Shown in pieces: positions 42,267 to 50,395 of a stretch of 64,000 bases of DNA; positions within the stretch are counted from its first letter, which is position 1, and every line of letters starts with the position of its first letter. The translations under genes and the position numbers were made by a program. The DNA comes from Candidatus Cryptobacteroides avicola. GTDB lineage: Bacteria > Bacteroidota > Bacteroidia > Bacteroidales > UBA932. The notes below the pieces were generated by a model. That model did no database searches. It was given only the letters and a program-made list of their open reading frames with translations, and was not told where the DNA came from. The stretch is from contig JADILV010000024.1 in NCBI GenBank assembly GCA_017695115.1, positions 62,001-126,000 on the forward strand. The letters are read 5' to 3'.

Positions 42267-42274
42267 TAATTTTG
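42267..42274 (+). promoter_or_regulatory. -7 promoter box for exbB
   Basis: TAATTTTG matches TAnnTTTG, 31 bases upstream of ATG 42306, so exbB-exbD-tonB has its own promoter. Confidence 0.5.
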
Positions 42275-42305
42275 CAGACTTTTGTACTTTAAGAACGACA
42301 ATAAC

Positions 42306-43010
42306 ATGCTTTTCAATCTTTTACAATCTGGTATCGAGGCTCTGGAGACTGTCGGAGAGGCAGTTCCGCAGCAGCAGGAGATGACAATGTCGCTTTTCGA
42401 GCTTTTCATGAAAGGAGGTGCACTGATGTGGGTGCTGCTTGCGCTTTCAATACTGGCGATATACATTTTCGGGAAGAAATGGTGGGTGCTGCGCAAGGCA
42501 GGCACAGTGGACCCGTATTTCATGAAGGACATAAACGATCTTCTTCTTGACGGCAAGACGAAGTCGGCTGTCGCCCTCTGCCAGAAATACGATACGCCAG
42601 TAGCAAGAATGGTGGAAAAAGGCATAGACAGGATGGGCCGCCCGCTGCAGGACATCCAGACCGCAGTGGAAAATACGGGCAACGTAGAGGTATCCAGACT
42701 CGAAAAAGGGCTTCCGATACTGGCTACGATAGCCGGAGGAGCCCCGATGATCGGCTTCCTCGGCACGGTAACAGGTATGGTACAGGCCTTCTTCAACATG
42801 GCCAACGCCGGGAACAACATAGACATCACCCTCCTCTCCGGAGGAATCTACACCGCCATGATCACCACGGTAGGCGGACTTATTGTCGGCATCCCGGCCT
42901 ATTTCGGATACAACTATCTCACATCCAAGATATCCGACATAGTATTCAAGATGGAAAGCACTACCATAGACTTCATGGACGTCCTCAACAAGTCTTCTGA
43001 AAGTAAATAG
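42306..43010 (+). CDS. exbB: ExbB/TolQ/MotA family proton channel protein
   Basis: This 234-residue inner membrane protein has a first helix (GALMWVLLALSILAIYIFGKKWWVL), the family stretch LPILATIAGGAPMIGFLGTVTGMVQAF and a third helix (LLSGGIYTAMITTVGGLIVGIPAYFGYNYL). With ExbD it forms the proton-driven motor that powers TonB. The start at 42306 removes eight upstream residues with no family similarity. exbD follows after seven bases. Confidence 0.93.
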   Translation: MLFNLLQSGIEALETVGEAVPQQQEMTMSLFELFMKGGALMWVLLALSILAIYIFGKKWWVLRKAGTVDPYFMKDINDLLLDGKTKSAVALCQKYDTPVARMVEKGIDRMGRPLQDIQTAVENTGNVEVSRLEKGLPILATIAGGAPMIGFLGTVTGMVQAFFNMANAGNNIDITLLSGGIYTAMITTVGGLIVGIPAYFGYNYLTSKISDIVFKMESTTIDFMDVLNKSSESK

Positions 43011-43017
43011 GTCAGAC

Positions 43018-43431
43018 ATGGCAATCAAAAGAAATACACGTATAACGGCCGAATTCTCGATGTCCTCGATGACGGACATCGTATTCCTGCTGCTTGTATT
43101 CTTCCTGGTGACGTCCACACTCGTCAACCCCAATGCGCTCAAGCTCCTGCTGCCGAAAAGTACGGGCCAGGTAGCGGCCAAAGCCACTGTAAGCGTATCC
43201 ATAAAGCACTATCTGGACTCAGACACTTTCTCATACCATATAAACGGTGATCCGAAACCGGTAAAATTCACGGAAATAGAAGATGACCTTGTGGATCTGC
43301 TCCAGAACGAACCGGATCCTACTTTCTCGATATATGCAGACGAGACAGTACCTATAAAAGAGGTGGTGCAGGTAATGAACATAGCAAAGCGTAACCACTA
43401 CAAGGTAATCCTGGCGACATCGCCGGAATAG
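43018..43431 (+). CDS. exbD: ExbD/TolR family motor subunit
   Basis: This 137-residue protein has a single N-terminal helix with the essential Asp: AEFSMSSMTDIVFLLLVFFL. The periplasmic part ends in INIAKRNHYKVILAT-like residues. It forms the motor with ExbB. Only one exbD is present here, while many Bacteroidetes have two in tandem. Confidence 0.93.
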   Translation: MAIKRNTRITAEFSMSSMTDIVFLLLVFFLVTSTLVNPNALKLLLPKSTGQVAAKATVSVSIKHYLDSDTFSYHINGDPKPVKFTEIEDDLVDLLQNEPDPTFSIYADETVPIKEVVQVMNIAKRNHYKVILATSPE

Positions 43432-43446
43432 GAAGCACTCAAGGAC

Positions 43447-44238
43447 ATGGCTGGACAGAATCAAGACAAAGGGGGCTGGCGGGCATGGATACCGGATATA
43501 GCCGGTATTGTGCTCACGATGATCGTGCATCTTGCCGTCATCGCAACCGGTTTCATGTCCGGTCTCAAATACATGTATCCGCCGCCGGAAGAGCAGGCCA
43601 TGCTGATAGACTTTTCAGAGGCGGAAGCGGAAATTCCCGAGCAGGAAATAACAAGCTCGCAGCCCTCTGCCACTGAAGCGAAACCCGAAGAGGATATAAA
43701 ACTGGTACAGGCGTCCCAGGCACAGGAAACAGGAACAAAAGCCAATGAGGCTCCGGAAGCGGTCAACGATGATTTCGGGGATGTAGAAAAGCCGCAGCCG
43801 CCACGTGAAAAAGAAATAGACCGCAGAGCACTTTTCCATGCTCCGGACAACAAGACAGCAAAGGACACTCTGGCAGCCCAGACGGCAGCGAAAGTCACCG
43901 ATGCACTCAAGGCCGGACATGCACAGGGTAACATCAGGACAGGAAATACCGATGACGAACCGGTAGCCCATCTGGAAGGAAGGCAGGTTCTCGGAGGGCT
44001 TCAGAAACCGGACTTTACTGTCCAGCAGGCAGGAAAAGTGGTAGTGAAAATAAAAGTCGACCAGTATGGCAAGGTACTTGAAGCCGTGCCGGGCGCACAA
44101 GGGACCACGGTAACAGACAAGACGCTGTGGGAAGCGGCCAAGAAGGCGGCCCTGAACGCCTCTTTCAACATGAGCAGCGATGCTCCGGCAGTACAGGAAG
44201 GGACGATAACATATATATTCAAACTGGAAAAGAAATGA
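43447..44238 (+). CDS. tonB: TonB-like energy transducer
   Basis: This 263-residue protein has an N-terminal helix (IAGIVLTMIVHLAVIATGFM), a Pro/Glu/Gln-rich periplasmic linker (about 45-185) and a C-terminal fold QQAGKVVVKIKVDQYGKVLEAV that binds TonB boxes of receptors. It is the transducer of the exbB-exbD cluster and can serve the receptor at 841-3639. The C-terminus is of the shorter TonB_C type, ending TYIFKLEKK. Confidence 0.88.
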   Translation: MAGQNQDKGGWRAWIPDIAGIVLTMIVHLAVIATGFMSGLKYMYPPPEEQAMLIDFSEAEAEIPEQEITSSQPSATEAKPEEDIKLVQASQAQETGTKANEAPEAVNDDFGDVEKPQPPREKEIDRRALFHAPDNKTAKDTLAAQTAAKVTDALKAGHAQGNIRTGNTDDEPVAHLEGRQVLGGLQKPDFTVQQAGKVVVKIKVDQYGKVLEAVPGAQGTTVTDKTLWEAAKKAALNASFNMSSDAPAVQEGTITYIFKLEKK

Positions 44239-44304
44239 ATAATGGCGTGAGCCATAGTAACAAAATAATTAAATCATCAAACACGCCCGTGAAGGGTAAA
44301 GACA

Positions 44305-45711
44305 ATGGAGAATTACAACAACGACGGCTTCGACAGCCAGTTCAGCGACCGTAGGGATTACGGAAGTGAAAGAAACTCAGACAGGAACTACACAGGCGGC
44401 TATTCACAGGCCGGGAGGAAACTCCGCCACAGGAAAAGCCGTACAAACGGTTCAGACAGCGATTCAGGCTATCAGCCAGGAAATTATCATTCATCAAGAA
44501 AAAGCTACTCATCGGAAGAGCACGGCGGTCCGCGTCCATTCTCCGACAGAAGAGGTTCAGGATACGGGGAGCGCAGAAGCGGTTCCGGCAGCAGGTATTC
44601 TGACAACGGCCGGGGATACGGAGACCGGAACAGTTTCGGAGAAAGATCCGAAAGAGGAGGATTCGGCACCAGAAGGCCGGCGCAGAGGAAATCTTACGGT
44701 GACGGCGAGTCAAGAAGATTTTCAGGGGACGGAGAAGGCAGAAGATTCTATGGAGAAAGCGACGGAAGGAGGGACTTCTCTTCCGGCAGGACATCAGGAA
44801 AAAGGAATTTCTCGGGAGCAAGAAAAGGTGCACCGGCAGGCAGAAGCGGAAGACCGGGGCCACAGGCCGGTAGAAACGCCATGAAGAGACAGCCTGATGC
44901 GGCTTCAGCCGGAATAAACAGAATGCTAAGCAGAAAGCCCCAGCTGGATGACAGCAGATTCTCGGACAACGACATGGTGAACATACCAGTAAAGGAAGAA
45001 GTAAGGCTCAACAAGTTCATTGCCAACTCCGGAGTATGCTCACGCCGTGAAGCCGACAACCTTATACTTGCAGGAGTAGTGACCGTAAACGGAAAACTGG
45101 TCACAGAGCTCGGGACCAAAGTCAACATATATACGGATGACGTTCGTTTCAACGGAGAGAAACTCAGAGGCGAGGAAAAGGTATACATCGTAATGAACAA
45201 ACCGAAAGGCTTCGTCACTACAGCCAGCGACCCTCATGCTGACAAGACCGTCATGGATCTTCTCAAAAGCTGCACATCAAGGGTTTTCCCTGTAGGAAGG
45301 CTTGACAAGAATACCACCGGAGTACTGATGTTAACCAATGACGGGGAAATAGCGGAAAAACTGACACACCCGTCCTACGACAAGAAGAAGATATATCAGG
45401 TGACCCTCGACAAGGACCTGAGCCAGGCGGATTATGACCGTATAATGAGCGGGATAGAATTGGCGGACGGGGTCATTTCAGCAGACGAGCTGGAGTATAT
45501 AGATGAAAAGGACCACAGGAAACTCGGTATTGAAATCCATTCCGGGAAGAACCGCATTGTCAGAAGGATATTCGAATCCCTCGGATACAGCGTAAAAGGT
45601 CTGGACAGGGTATACTTCGCAGGACTCACCAAAAAAGGACTCAAGAGAGGAGCCTGGAGGTACCTCTCACAGGGTGAAGTCAACATCCTGAAAATGGGAG
45701 CATACGCATAA
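44305..45711 (+). CDS. rRNA pseudouridine synthase (RluB/RsuA family) with long disordered N-terminus
   Basis: This is a 468-residue protein. Residues 1-225 are a low-complexity tail rich in Arg, Gly, Ser and Asp (SERGGFGTRRPAQRK, GRRDFSSGRTSGK), typical of RNA-binding disordered segments. An S4 domain follows at about 232-285 (RLNKFIANSGVCSRREADNL) and the catalytic domain at about 290-460 with PVGRLDKNTTGVLMLTNDG, where Asp is the nucleophile. It modifies a uridine in ribosomal RNA; the family match does not fix 23S versus 16S. Such long RGS tails are known in Bacteroidetes RluB, but this one makes half of the protein. Confidence 0.88.
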   Translation: MENYNNDGFDSQFSDRRDYGSERNSDRNYTGGYSQAGRKLRHRKSRTNGSDSDSGYQPGNYHSSRKSYSSEEHGGPRPFSDRRGSGYGERRSGSGSRYSDNGRGYGDRNSFGERSERGGFGTRRPAQRKSYGDGESRRFSGDGEGRRFYGESDGRRDFSSGRTSGKRNFSGARKGAPAGRSGRPGPQAGRNAMKRQPDAASAGINRMLSRKPQLDDSRFSDNDMVNIPVKEEVRLNKFIANSGVCSRREADNLILAGVVTVNGKLVTELGTKVNIYTDDVRFNGEKLRGEEKVYIVMNKPKGFVTTASDPHADKTVMDLLKSCTSRVFPVGRLDKNTTGVLMLTNDGEIAEKLTHPSYDKKKIYQVTLDKDLSQADYDRIMSGIELADGVISADELEYIDEKDHRKLGIEIHSGKNRIVRRIFESLGYSVKGLDRVYFAGLTKKGLKRGAWRYLSQGEVNILKMGAYA

Positions 45712-45722
45712 CGGCAAGCGAT

Positions 45723-46613
45723 ATGGGTGAAAAGAAGCATCGCGCAGGATTCGTAAACATAATCGGCAACCCGAATGTCGGCAAATCCACTTTGATGAAC
45801 GCACTGGTAGGGGAAAAGCTGTCCATCGTGACGGCTAAGGCCCAGACCACACGCCACAGGATAATGGGAATAGTGAACGGGGAAGACTACCAGATAGTCT
45901 ACTCCGACACTCCCGGCATCCTGAAACCCAACTACAGGCTGCAGCAGAGCATGATGAACTTCGTAGACACAGCCATCGGCGATGCGGACATCATCCTGTA
46001 TGTGACAGATGTGGTTGAAAAAGGTGACAAGAATGCCGAATACATAGAGAAACTGCGCAACATAATGTGCCCTGTAATCCTGGTAATCAACAAGATTGAC
46101 ATCAGTACCCAGGAACAGGTGCGGCAGCTGATGGACTGGTGGCATGAACAGCTTCCGCAGGCTGTCATCTATCCGGCATCCGCCCAGGAGAAATTCAATC
46201 TTGAAAACATCTTCGATGCCATAATAGAACACCTGCCTGTCTCTCCGCCATGGTACGACAAGGATGTGTTTACAGACAAGAACCTCAGGTTCTTCGCTTC
46301 TGAGATCATCAGGGAGAAAATCCTGCTCAACTACAGCCAGGAGATACCTTACAGCTGCGAAGTATCTGTCGAAGAATTCAAGGAAGGAGCGGAGCGCTAT
46401 GATATCAGCGCCGTAATCTATGTCATACGCGAGTCCCAGAAAGGGATCATTATCGGGAAAGGCGGGGCCGCACTGAAAAAGGTAGGCACCCAGGCCCGTA
46501 TCGAAATGGAGGATTTTTTCCAGAAAAAGGTCTTCCTGAGACTTTTCGTCAAGACTGACCCCGACTGGAGGGAAAACAAAAAAGAACTCAAAAGGTTCGG
46601 CTACGAATACTAA
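45723..46613 (+). CDS. era: GTPase Era
   Basis: This 296-residue protein has G1 GNPNVGKST, G3 DTPG, G4 NKID and a C-terminal KH domain with IIIGKGGAALKKVGTQARIEME. It assists 16S rRNA maturation and 30S assembly. It lies 11 bases after the pseudouridine synthase gene, which also acts on ribosomal RNA, and 18 bases before parC. Confidence 0.97.
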   Translation: MGEKKHRAGFVNIIGNPNVGKSTLMNALVGEKLSIVTAKAQTTRHRIMGIVNGEDYQIVYSDTPGILKPNYRLQQSMMNFVDTAIGDADIILYVTDVVEKGDKNAEYIEKLRNIMCPVILVINKIDISTQEQVRQLMDWWHEQLPQAVIYPASAQEKFNLENIFDAIIEHLPVSPPWYDKDVFTDKNLRFFASEIIREKILLNYSQEIPYSCEVSVEEFKEGAERYDISAVIYVIRESQKGIIIGKGGAALKKVGTQARIEMEDFFQKKVFLRLFVKTDPDWRENKKELKRFGYEY

Positions 46614-46631
46614 AACTTTTGGAGAACATAT

Positions 46632-49352
46632 ATGGAGATGGATGATATGGACCTGCCTGTAGAAGGACAGGGGGATGAATACAATGACGCACCTGTGGAA
46701 GAGGGGCAGTCATCAGGAAAATTCGACAAGCTGCTAAGCGAGAACAGCCGGAAGTACAAGCTTTCCGGAATGTTCAAGGAATGGTTCCTGGACTATTCCT
46801 CATACGTAATACTCCAGAGGGCCGTCCCTCATATCATCGACGGACTGAAGCCGGTACAGCGCCGTGTGCTCCATGCCATGTACAGAAAAGATGACGGGCA
46901 CTACACCAAAGTGGCCAATCTGGTGGGTGAAGCCATGCAGTTCCACCCTCACGGAGACGCTTCCATACTCGGGGCGCTGGTACAGCTCGGACAGAAGAAC
47001 CTGCTGATAGACTGTCAGGGAAACTGGGGAAACATCATCACCGGTGACCCTAACGCTGCAGCCAGGTACATAGAGGCGAGACTTTCGAAATTCGCCAAGG
47101 AAGTGGTTTTCAACCCGAAAATCACCAACTGGATGACATCCTACGACGGCAGGAACCAGGAACCGGTAGAACTGCCCGTAAAGTTTCCCCTGCTTCTGGC
47201 CCAAGGCGCGGAAGGTATCGCCGTAGGCCTTGCCTCCAAGATACTTCCCCACAACTTCAACGAACTGATCGATGCCTCGATAGCCATCCTCAAAGGCGAA
47301 GATTTCGAACTTCTGCCGGACTTCCCTACAGGGGGTTACGCCGACTGCTCGAAATACAATAAAGGACAGAGGGGAGGCACAGTAAAGGTACGTGCCAAAA
47401 TCGAGAAGCTCGACAAGAACACCATCGCCATTACCGAAGTGCCATACGGCAAGACCACTCACATGGTCATCGAATCCATCATAAAGGCCAAGAACAAAGG
47501 CAAGATCAAAATCAAGAAAATCGATGACCTCACTACCGTGCAGGCGAACCTTGTCATACATCTCCCGAACGATGTCTCGCCGGACAAGACAATAGATGCC
47601 CTCTACGCTTTCACCGACTGTGAAGTATCCATATCACCGAACGCCTGCGTAATTGTGGAAAACAAGCCGCAGTTCCTCAATGTCAATGACATACTCGTCT
47701 ACGACACCATGCACACCAGGGATCTTCTGGGACAGGAGCTGCAGATAAGGCTGGACGAGCTGGAGAGCGACTGGCATTACAGCTCTCTGGAGAGGATATT
47801 CTTCGAAAACAAGGTCTACAAGATTCTGGAGAAGGATTCCAGAAGCTGGGAAGAACAGCTTGACGATGTATTCAGCACGATGAAAACCTACCAGGGGCTT
47901 CTCAAGAGGGAAATCATAATGGACGACATCAACAGGCTGGTGGAAAAGCCTGTAAGGAAAATCTCCAAATTCGATGTCAAGGCGCTGGACGAGAAACTGA
48001 AAGGAATCGAAGCTGAAATCGACGAGGTCTCCAACCATCTGGAGCATCTTACCGAATTCACCATCAACTATTTCAAGAATCTCAAGAAAAAATACGGAGG
48101 AGAATTCCATAGACAGACCGAAATCGTCAACTTCGAGTCCATTACCGTCTCCCGCGTAGTGAACAACAACGCGAAACTCTACGCCAACATGTCCGACGGA
48201 TTCGTCGGCATCGGTCTCAAGAAAGAGGACAATGCGGACTTCATCTGCGACTGCTCCGACCTTTCCGAGATCATCGTATTCCGCAAGGACGGAAAATACA
48301 GCGTCACCAAAGTCAGTGACAAGGCCTTCTTCGGCAAGGACCTCCTGTATGTAGGGCTGTTCGACAGAAACGATGCCAGGACAATATACAACGCAATCTA
48401 CCGTGACGGGAAAAGCAGTATCACATACGCCAAACGGTTTGCCGTAACCAGTATCACAAGGGACAAGGAATATGACCTGACAACCGGAGCTCCAGGATCG
48501 GCAGTCCTGTGGTTCACTGCCAACGGCAACGGAGAAGCAGAAACCGTCCGCATCAATCTCAGACCGCGTCCGAAACTGAAGAAATCATCCTTCGAGTATG
48601 ACTTCTCCTCACTGGCAATCAAAGGCCGGGCTTCAAGAGGGAATCTGGTATCGAAAAATCCAATACAGCGCATATATCTCAAATCGAAGGGGATATCCAC
48701 AATCGGAGGAAAGGATATCTGGTTCGACCAGGATATAAACAGGCTCAACGAAGACGGCAGAGGCCTTTATTTAGGACAGTTCAACACCGGAGAGCACATC
48801 CTGGCCATCTTCAGCGACGGCACATACTACACTACGTCTTTCGACCTGAGCAACAGATATCAGGAGAACCTGCTGAAAATAGAAAAGCTTGACACCGGGA
48901 AAACCTATACGGCAATATACTATGACGGCAGGCAGGAATGTTTCTATATCAAGAGATTCTCTTTCGATGTGAGCGACAATACGCTTCTGTCTTTCATCGC
49001 CGAAGAAAAAGGGTCGTATCTGGTGGAAGTCAATGATGACAGGCATCCTCAGATAGAAGTGGTTTTCGGAGGGAAACATGAATACAGGGCTGCCGAGCAC
49101 ATAGATGCGGAAGAATTCATCGGAAAGAAAGGAATACAGGCAAAAGGCAAGAAAGCAAGCCAGTACGAAATAAAGGAAATCAGGTTCATCGAGCCGTTGC
49201 ACAAACCGGAAGACGATGCCGCCGAAGAAGATAACGGAGACAGCGGGATACCGGAAGAGGACAGCGTAATGCCGGATAACGGTGACATCCGGACGGACAA
49301 TGGCGGCCCCGCTGACGAAGACGGAACGGACGAACAGCTCAGCCTGTTCTGA
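46632..49352 (+). CDS. parC: DNA topoisomerase IV subunit A
   Basis: This 906-residue type IIA topoisomerase subunit begins, after a 40-residue acidic lead, with the breakage domain: LDYSSYVILQRAVPHIIDGLKPVQRRVLH, HPHGDASI, and the catalytic Tyr in AAARYIEARLSKFA. The C-terminal region (about 540-840) has beta-propeller-like blades without the GyrA box QRRGG(K/R)G, so ParC is preferred over GyrA. It ends in an acidic tail. No parE lies next to it. It decatenates chromosomes. Confidence 0.93.
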   Translation: MEMDDMDLPVEGQGDEYNDAPVEEGQSSGKFDKLLSENSRKYKLSGMFKEWFLDYSSYVILQRAVPHIIDGLKPVQRRVLHAMYRKDDGHYTKVANLVGEAMQFHPHGDASILGALVQLGQKNLLIDCQGNWGNIITGDPNAAARYIEARLSKFAKEVVFNPKITNWMTSYDGRNQEPVELPVKFPLLLAQGAEGIAVGLASKILPHNFNELIDASIAILKGEDFELLPDFPTGGYADCSKYNKGQRGGTVKVRAKIEKLDKNTIAITEVPYGKTTHMVIESIIKAKNKGKIKIKKIDDLTTVQANLVIHLPNDVSPDKTIDALYAFTDCEVSISPNACVIVENKPQFLNVNDILVYDTMHTRDLLGQELQIRLDELESDWHYSSLERIFFENKVYKILEKDSRSWEEQLDDVFSTMKTYQGLLKREIIMDDINRLVEKPVRKISKFDVKALDEKLKGIEAEIDEVSNHLEHLTEFTINYFKNLKKKYGGEFHRQTEIVNFESITVSRVVNNNAKLYANMSDGFVGIGLKKEDNADFICDCSDLSEIIVFRKDGKYSVTKVSDKAFFGKDLLYVGLFDRNDARTIYNAIYRDGKSSITYAKRFAVTSITRDKEYDLTTGAPGSAVLWFTANGNGEAETVRINLRPRPKLKKSSFEYDFSSLAIKGRASRGNLVSKNPIQRIYLKSKGISTIGGKDIWFDQDINRLNEDGRGLYLGQFNTGEHILAIFSDGTYYTTSFDLSNRYQENLLKIEKLDTGKTYTAIYYDGRQECFYIKRFSFDVSDNTLLSFIAEEKGSYLVEVNDDRHPQIEVVFGGKHEYRAAEHIDAEEFIGKKGIQAKGKKASQYEIKEIRFIEPLHKPEDDAAEEDNGDSGIPEEDSVMPDNGDIRTDNGGPADEDGTDEQLSLF

Positions 49353-49396
49353 CAACCATATCATCCCGGATATGGTCCGGGATCCGGAGATTTGCT

Positions 49397-50359
49397 ATGA
49401 TCATATCATTGACAGGATTTATGGGATGCGGGAAAAGCAGTGTAGGCAAGGCCCTTGCCTCGCTGCTTTCCTGTCCTTTTGTAGATCTTGACACATATAT
49501 AGAGCGGCGCGAAGGCCGGAAAATCCCCGAAATCTTCAAGTCGGACGGAGAAGCCGGATTCAGGCGTATAGAACAGGCAGCATTGGCCGAAGTCACAGCA
49601 GGACAGGAGACTATGTCCGTATTGTCCCTCGGAGGAGGGACTCTCACTACTCCGGAATGTGCAGAGAAAGTGAAAAAAGTGACCCTGTGCTTTTATCTCA
49701 GGGCTTCTGTCGGCAAGCTGATGCATAACCTTGAGAACGATTTCGAGGGAAGGCCCATGCTTGGGCAGTCCTTGCATAATCCGGATAAATTGCGCATGCG
49801 GATTGAGACGCTCATGAAAGAGCGGGAAGACGTATATGAAGATACTGCACGGTATATCATTGACATTGACGGTAAGGAGTTCAATGAAATTGCATCTGAA
49901 ATAGCCGACGTACTGAAAAAGGAGGTTCCCCTGCGCGTAAATACGGAAACCACTCCGCAAAAGAAAACCGTTCTGGACCCGCTGCGCAGAAAAGAAGTGG
50001 CACTGACGCCTGAAGAAGAAGTAAGGCAATGGTGCATCCGGGAACTTCTCCACGGACAGATGAAAGTACCTATGCACATGATGATGAGCGAAACCGGATT
50101 CAGGCTCGGCGGCAAACAGTTCCGGGCGGATATCCTGATATATGACAGGGACACGGAACCTTTGGCCGTAGTGGAGTGCAAACGGCCGGAAACGGCCATT
50201 GACAGGAACGTTCTGGAACAGGCGATAAGGTACAACATGGTCCTGTCCGTCAAATTCATAATCATAACCAACGGCATCCGGACTTACATATTCAAGAAAG
50301 GGAAAGACGGATACAGTCCGCTCCGGAGCGCACCGGTTTTTGAAGAAATGCTGAAATAA
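49397..50359 (+). CDS. aroK: Shikimate kinase fused to a HsdR-N (type I restriction N-terminal) domain
   Basis: This is a 320-residue fusion. Residues 1-175 are a shikimate kinase: Walker A GFMGCGKSS (8-16), DLD at 30-32, GFRRIE with Arg56, GGG at 79-81 and the lid RPML at 119-122. Residues 193-320 match the small stand-alone HsdR N-terminal proteins of Bacteroidetes: LDPLRRKEVALTPEEEVRQW, then FRADILIYDRDTEPLAVVECKRPE, giving a PD-(D/E)xK-type trio Asp245, Glu260, Lys262. An 18-residue linker joins them with no stop. Shikimate phosphorylation is well supported; the activity of the second half is not known. Confidence 0.88.
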   Translation: MIISLTGFMGCGKSSVGKALASLLSCPFVDLDTYIERREGRKIPEIFKSDGEAGFRRIEQAALAEVTAGQETMSVLSLGGGTLTTPECAEKVKKVTLCFYLRASVGKLMHNLENDFEGRPMLGQSLHNPDKLRMRIETLMKEREDVYEDTARYIIDIDGKEFNEIASEIADVLKKEVPLRVNTETTPQKKTVLDPLRRKEVALTPEEEVRQWCIRELLHGQMKVPMHMMMSETGFRLGGKQFRADILIYDRDTEPLAVVECKRPETAIDRNVLEQAIRYNMVLSVKFIIITNGIRTYIFKKGKDGYSPLRSAPVFEEMLK

Positions 50360-50364
50360 AAGCC

Positions 50365-50372
50365 TAAATTTG
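50365..50372 (+). promoter_or_regulatory. -7 promoter box for cca
   Basis: TAAATTTG, 23 bases upstream of ATG 50396, matches TAnnTTTG. A TTTG at 50339-50342 is 22 bases upstream, slightly beyond the usual spacing. Confidence 0.5.
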
Positions 50373-50395
50373 CACCGTAAAACCTGAAGCATACA

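Noticed and set aside
44243..44256. Small hairpin ATGGC-gtga-GCCAT after tonB
   Set aside because: Five base pairs with no T-run; too weak to call a terminator.
45432..46232. A 266-codon minus-strand frame over the pseudouridine synthase and era
   Set aside because: Antisense shadow. The plus strand carries strong motifs of two known families, and the minus-strand protein shows no domain.
46800..47561. A 253-codon minus-strand frame inside parC
   Set aside because: Antisense shadow of the topoisomerase breakage domain, with no independent signal.
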